DNA of 6,595 nucleotides from an uncultured Alphaproteobacteria bacterium (GTDB taxonomy: Bacteria > Pseudomonadota > Alphaproteobacteria > RF32 > CAG-239): NCBI GenBank assembly GCA_900551585.1, contig URWU01000090.1:1-6595 (forward strand). Reading direction: 5' to 3'. The translations under genes and the position numbers were made by a program. Under the pieces are notes generated by a model that was not told the origin of the DNA, ran no database searches, and saw nothing but the letters and a program-made list of their open reading frames with translations. Shown piece after piece: positions 4,742 through 6,595 of the stretch. Numbering within the stretch: position 1 is the stretch's first letter; each line of letters begins with the position of its first letter.

Positions 4742-4745
4742 TAAA

Positions 4746-4776
4746 AAAGGGCTTCAAAATGAAGCCCTTTCCTGTT
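4746..4776. terminator. Bidirectional terminator between GNAT gene and aspS
   Basis: AAAGGGCTTC (4746-4755) and GAAGCCCTTT (4761-4770) form a 10-bp stem with an AAAAT loop. T-rich sequence follows on the minus strand directly, and on the plus strand after CCTG. It sits in the 49-bp gap between converging genes and can serve both. Confidence 0.88.
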
Positions 4777-4790
4777 TTATTTTTCTAAAA

Positions 4791-6547
4791 CTAATTATCC
4801 GTCGGAACAACTTTAATATGCAATTCTTTCATCTGCTGCTCTGTTACAAAGTTCGGAGCCTGCATCATCAAGTCTTGCGCTTTACCGTTCAGAGGGAACA
4901 AAATCACATCGCGGATAATCGGTTCGTCAAGCAGCAGCATAACCAAACGGTCAACACCGTAAGCCGAACCGGCATGCGGCGGAGCGCCAAACTTGAAAGC
5001 ATTAATCATGCCGCCGAATTTACTATCAACAACATCAGCACCATAACCGGCAATTTCAAATACCTTATACATAATTTCCGGCTGATGATTACGAACACCG
5101 CCTGACAGCAGCTCGACACCGTTGCAGACAAAGTCGTATTGATAAGCCAGAATATCTAAAGGATTTTTGTTCATCAAAGCGTCCATTCCGCCCTGCGGCA
5201 TAGAGAACGGGTTATGCGAGAAATCAACAGCGCCGGTCTCGTCATTTTCTTCATAGAACGGGAAATCGACAATCCAGCACATTTTGAATGAATTTTCATC
5301 AATCAGCCCCAATTCCTCACCGACTTTGTTACGCAGACGGCCGCTGAACTTATCAAACTTCATTCCTTTACCAACCACAAACAAAATAGCGTCACCTTCT
5401 TCAGCCTTGAAAGCAGCCTTAATCTCATTCTGCTTGGCTTCACTCAACAGTTTGGCAATTCCTTTGGCTCCGGCAGGCGCATAAGCAATATAAGCCACGC
5501 CGCCCATACCTTCTTCTTTGGCATAGCCGTCAAGCTTGTCAAAGAAAGAACGCGGCTTCTCGGCAATTCCTTTAACCAGCATACCTTTAACGGTTTTGCC
5601 TTCTTTGACCATGCTGTCATAAACACCGAAACCGCTGTCGCCGAACAAAGCGCTTGCGTCCTGCAAAAACAGCGGATTGCGCAAATCAGGCTTATCCGAA
5701 CCGTATTTCTGCATCGCCTCGCGGAAAGGAATATGCACAAAAGGCGCCTGATCAACTTTTTTGCCGTTGGCAAATTCATTAAAAATACTGCCGAGGGTAT
5801 GTTCAATCACTTTGAAAACATCTTCCTGCGTTGCAAAGCTCATTTCCATATCCATCTGGTAAAACTCACCCGGAGAACGGTCGGCACGCGGATCTTCATC
5901 ACGGAAGCAGGGCGCAATTTGGAAATACTTGTCAAAACCGGAAACCATCAGCAGCTGTTTGAACTGCTGCGGCGCCTGCGGCAAAGCATAAAATTTGCCG
6001 GGATTTAAACGCGACGGCACCAAAAAATCACGCGCACCCTCCGGAGAAGAAGCGGTCAAAATCGGGGTTTGATATTCGGTAAAACCCTGCTCGCGCATCA
6101 ATTCGCGAGAACGTTGAATCACCTGCGAGCGCAGCAGAATATTTTTGTGAATACGGTCTTTACGTAAATCCAAAAAACGGTATTTCAGACGCATCTCTTC
6201 CGGCGCATCATCTTCAATAGCCACCTGAAACGGCAGAACTTCCGCCTCGGAATGAACTTCCAAATCACTGACGGCAATCTCAATATCGCCGGTCGGCATA
6301 TTTTTGTTAACACTCTCGCGGGCAATAACCTTTCCGGTAAAACCGACCACGGATTCCGGACGCAAAGCCTGAACTTTATCAAACAAATCGGAACTGCTGT
6401 CGACCACGCATTGGGTAATGCCGTAATGATCTCGCAAATCAATGAAGCACAAGTTACCAAGGTTGCGTTTACGGTGAATCCAGCCGGCCAGCTTCACCTC
6501 TTTGTCAATGTCTGCAGCGCGTAAATCACCGCAGGTATGGGTACGAT
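4791..6547 (-). CDS. aspS: Aspartyl-tRNA synthetase, 5' end missing by a few codons
   Basis: This class IIb synthetase charges tRNA with aspartate using ATP. The readable frame continues through the contig end; its first complete codon (6545) begins RTHTCGDLRAADIDKEV, the usual N-terminal block, so probably only a handful of residues are lost. A GTG at 6497 is internal (Val of EVKLAGW), not the start. Counting from that Val, the OB-fold anticodon-binding domain includes GWIHRKRNLGNLCFIDLRDHYG (5-26). Motif 2 is CFRDEDPRADRSPGEF (197-212), the bacterial GAD insertion lies roughly at 280-400, and motif 3 is GVDRLVMLLLDEP with IRDVILFP (514-535). The SHNPFSMPQGG and KFGAPPHAGSAYG blocks are intact. 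Overall it is the alphaproteobacterial form. The position equivalent to E. coli Leu30 is Leu rather than His. Confidence 0.97.
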
Positions 6548-6595
6548 CTGTCTCTTATACACATCTCCGAGCCCACGAGACGGAGCTACATCTCG
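6548..6595 (-). other. Untrimmed Illumina Nextera i7 adapter (artefact)
   Basis: This is the reverse complement of the left-end adapter: mosaic end at 6548-6566, CCGAGCCCACGAGAC at 6567-6581, index read GGAGCTAC at 6582-6589, and the start of P7 (ATCTCG) at 6590-6595. It is what read-through of short library inserts produces. It truncates aspS and is not a natural terminal inverted repeat. Confidence 0.98.

Noticed and set aside
4791..6497. aspS starting at GTG 6497
   Set aside because: The frame continues upstream with the conserved RTHTCGDLRAADIDKE block to the contig end, so the GTG is an internal Val codon.
1..6595. Terminal inverted repeats with a Tn5-like mosaic end, suggesting a composite transposon
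   Set aside because: They are Nextera library adapters with index and P7 sequence; no transposase gene is present.

Overview
The window looks like one complete short metagenomic or draft-genome contig, not a slice of a longer replicon. Both ends carry untrimmed Illumina Nextera adapter (1-49 and 6548-6595), so the biological insert is 50-6547. The DNA is moderately AT-rich with dense, short intergenic regions. The aspartyl-tRNA synthetase and the GNAT protein resemble alphaproteobacterial families. I infer an uncultured AT-rich alphaproteobacterium, possibly host-associated; no rRNA is present to settle this.

The left half (50-3370, minus strand) is an iron-uptake region. In transcription order it holds feoA (2866-3084), feoB (969-2858), a DtxR/MntR-family metalloregulator (482-907) and a DUF2062-type membrane protein cut by the contig end (50-476). 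FeoB is the GTP-gated Fe(II) permease, FeoA its small SH3-like cytosolic partner, and the DtxR-type protein the probable metal-sensing repressor. Three 18-bp palindromes that all begin TGTTAG lie on three promoters here: in the spacer of the regulator's own consensus promoter, at the feoA start point, and on a third promoter at 3340-3368. That third promoter drives no convincing ORF and is followed about 160 bases later by a strong terminator. I read it as a candidate iron-regulated small RNA, or alternatively a feoAB leader with an attenuator. This is the most interesting observation in the window.

The middle (3370-4064) is non-coding apart from RNA. It has a minus-strand terminator at 3372-3399, an intact tRNA-Gln (anticodon CTG) at 3813-3886 with its own promoter and terminator, and an 86-bp direct repeat of the tRNA 3' end plus terminator region 173 bp further downstream. 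The repeat looks like an attachment-site scar or a decayed tandem duplication.

The right half holds a plus-strand pair, an unrecognised 46-residue ORF (4065-4205) tightly followed by a GNAT acetyltransferase (4208-4741). These converge across a bidirectional terminator on aspS (4791-6547, minus strand), whose first few codons are lost at the contig end.
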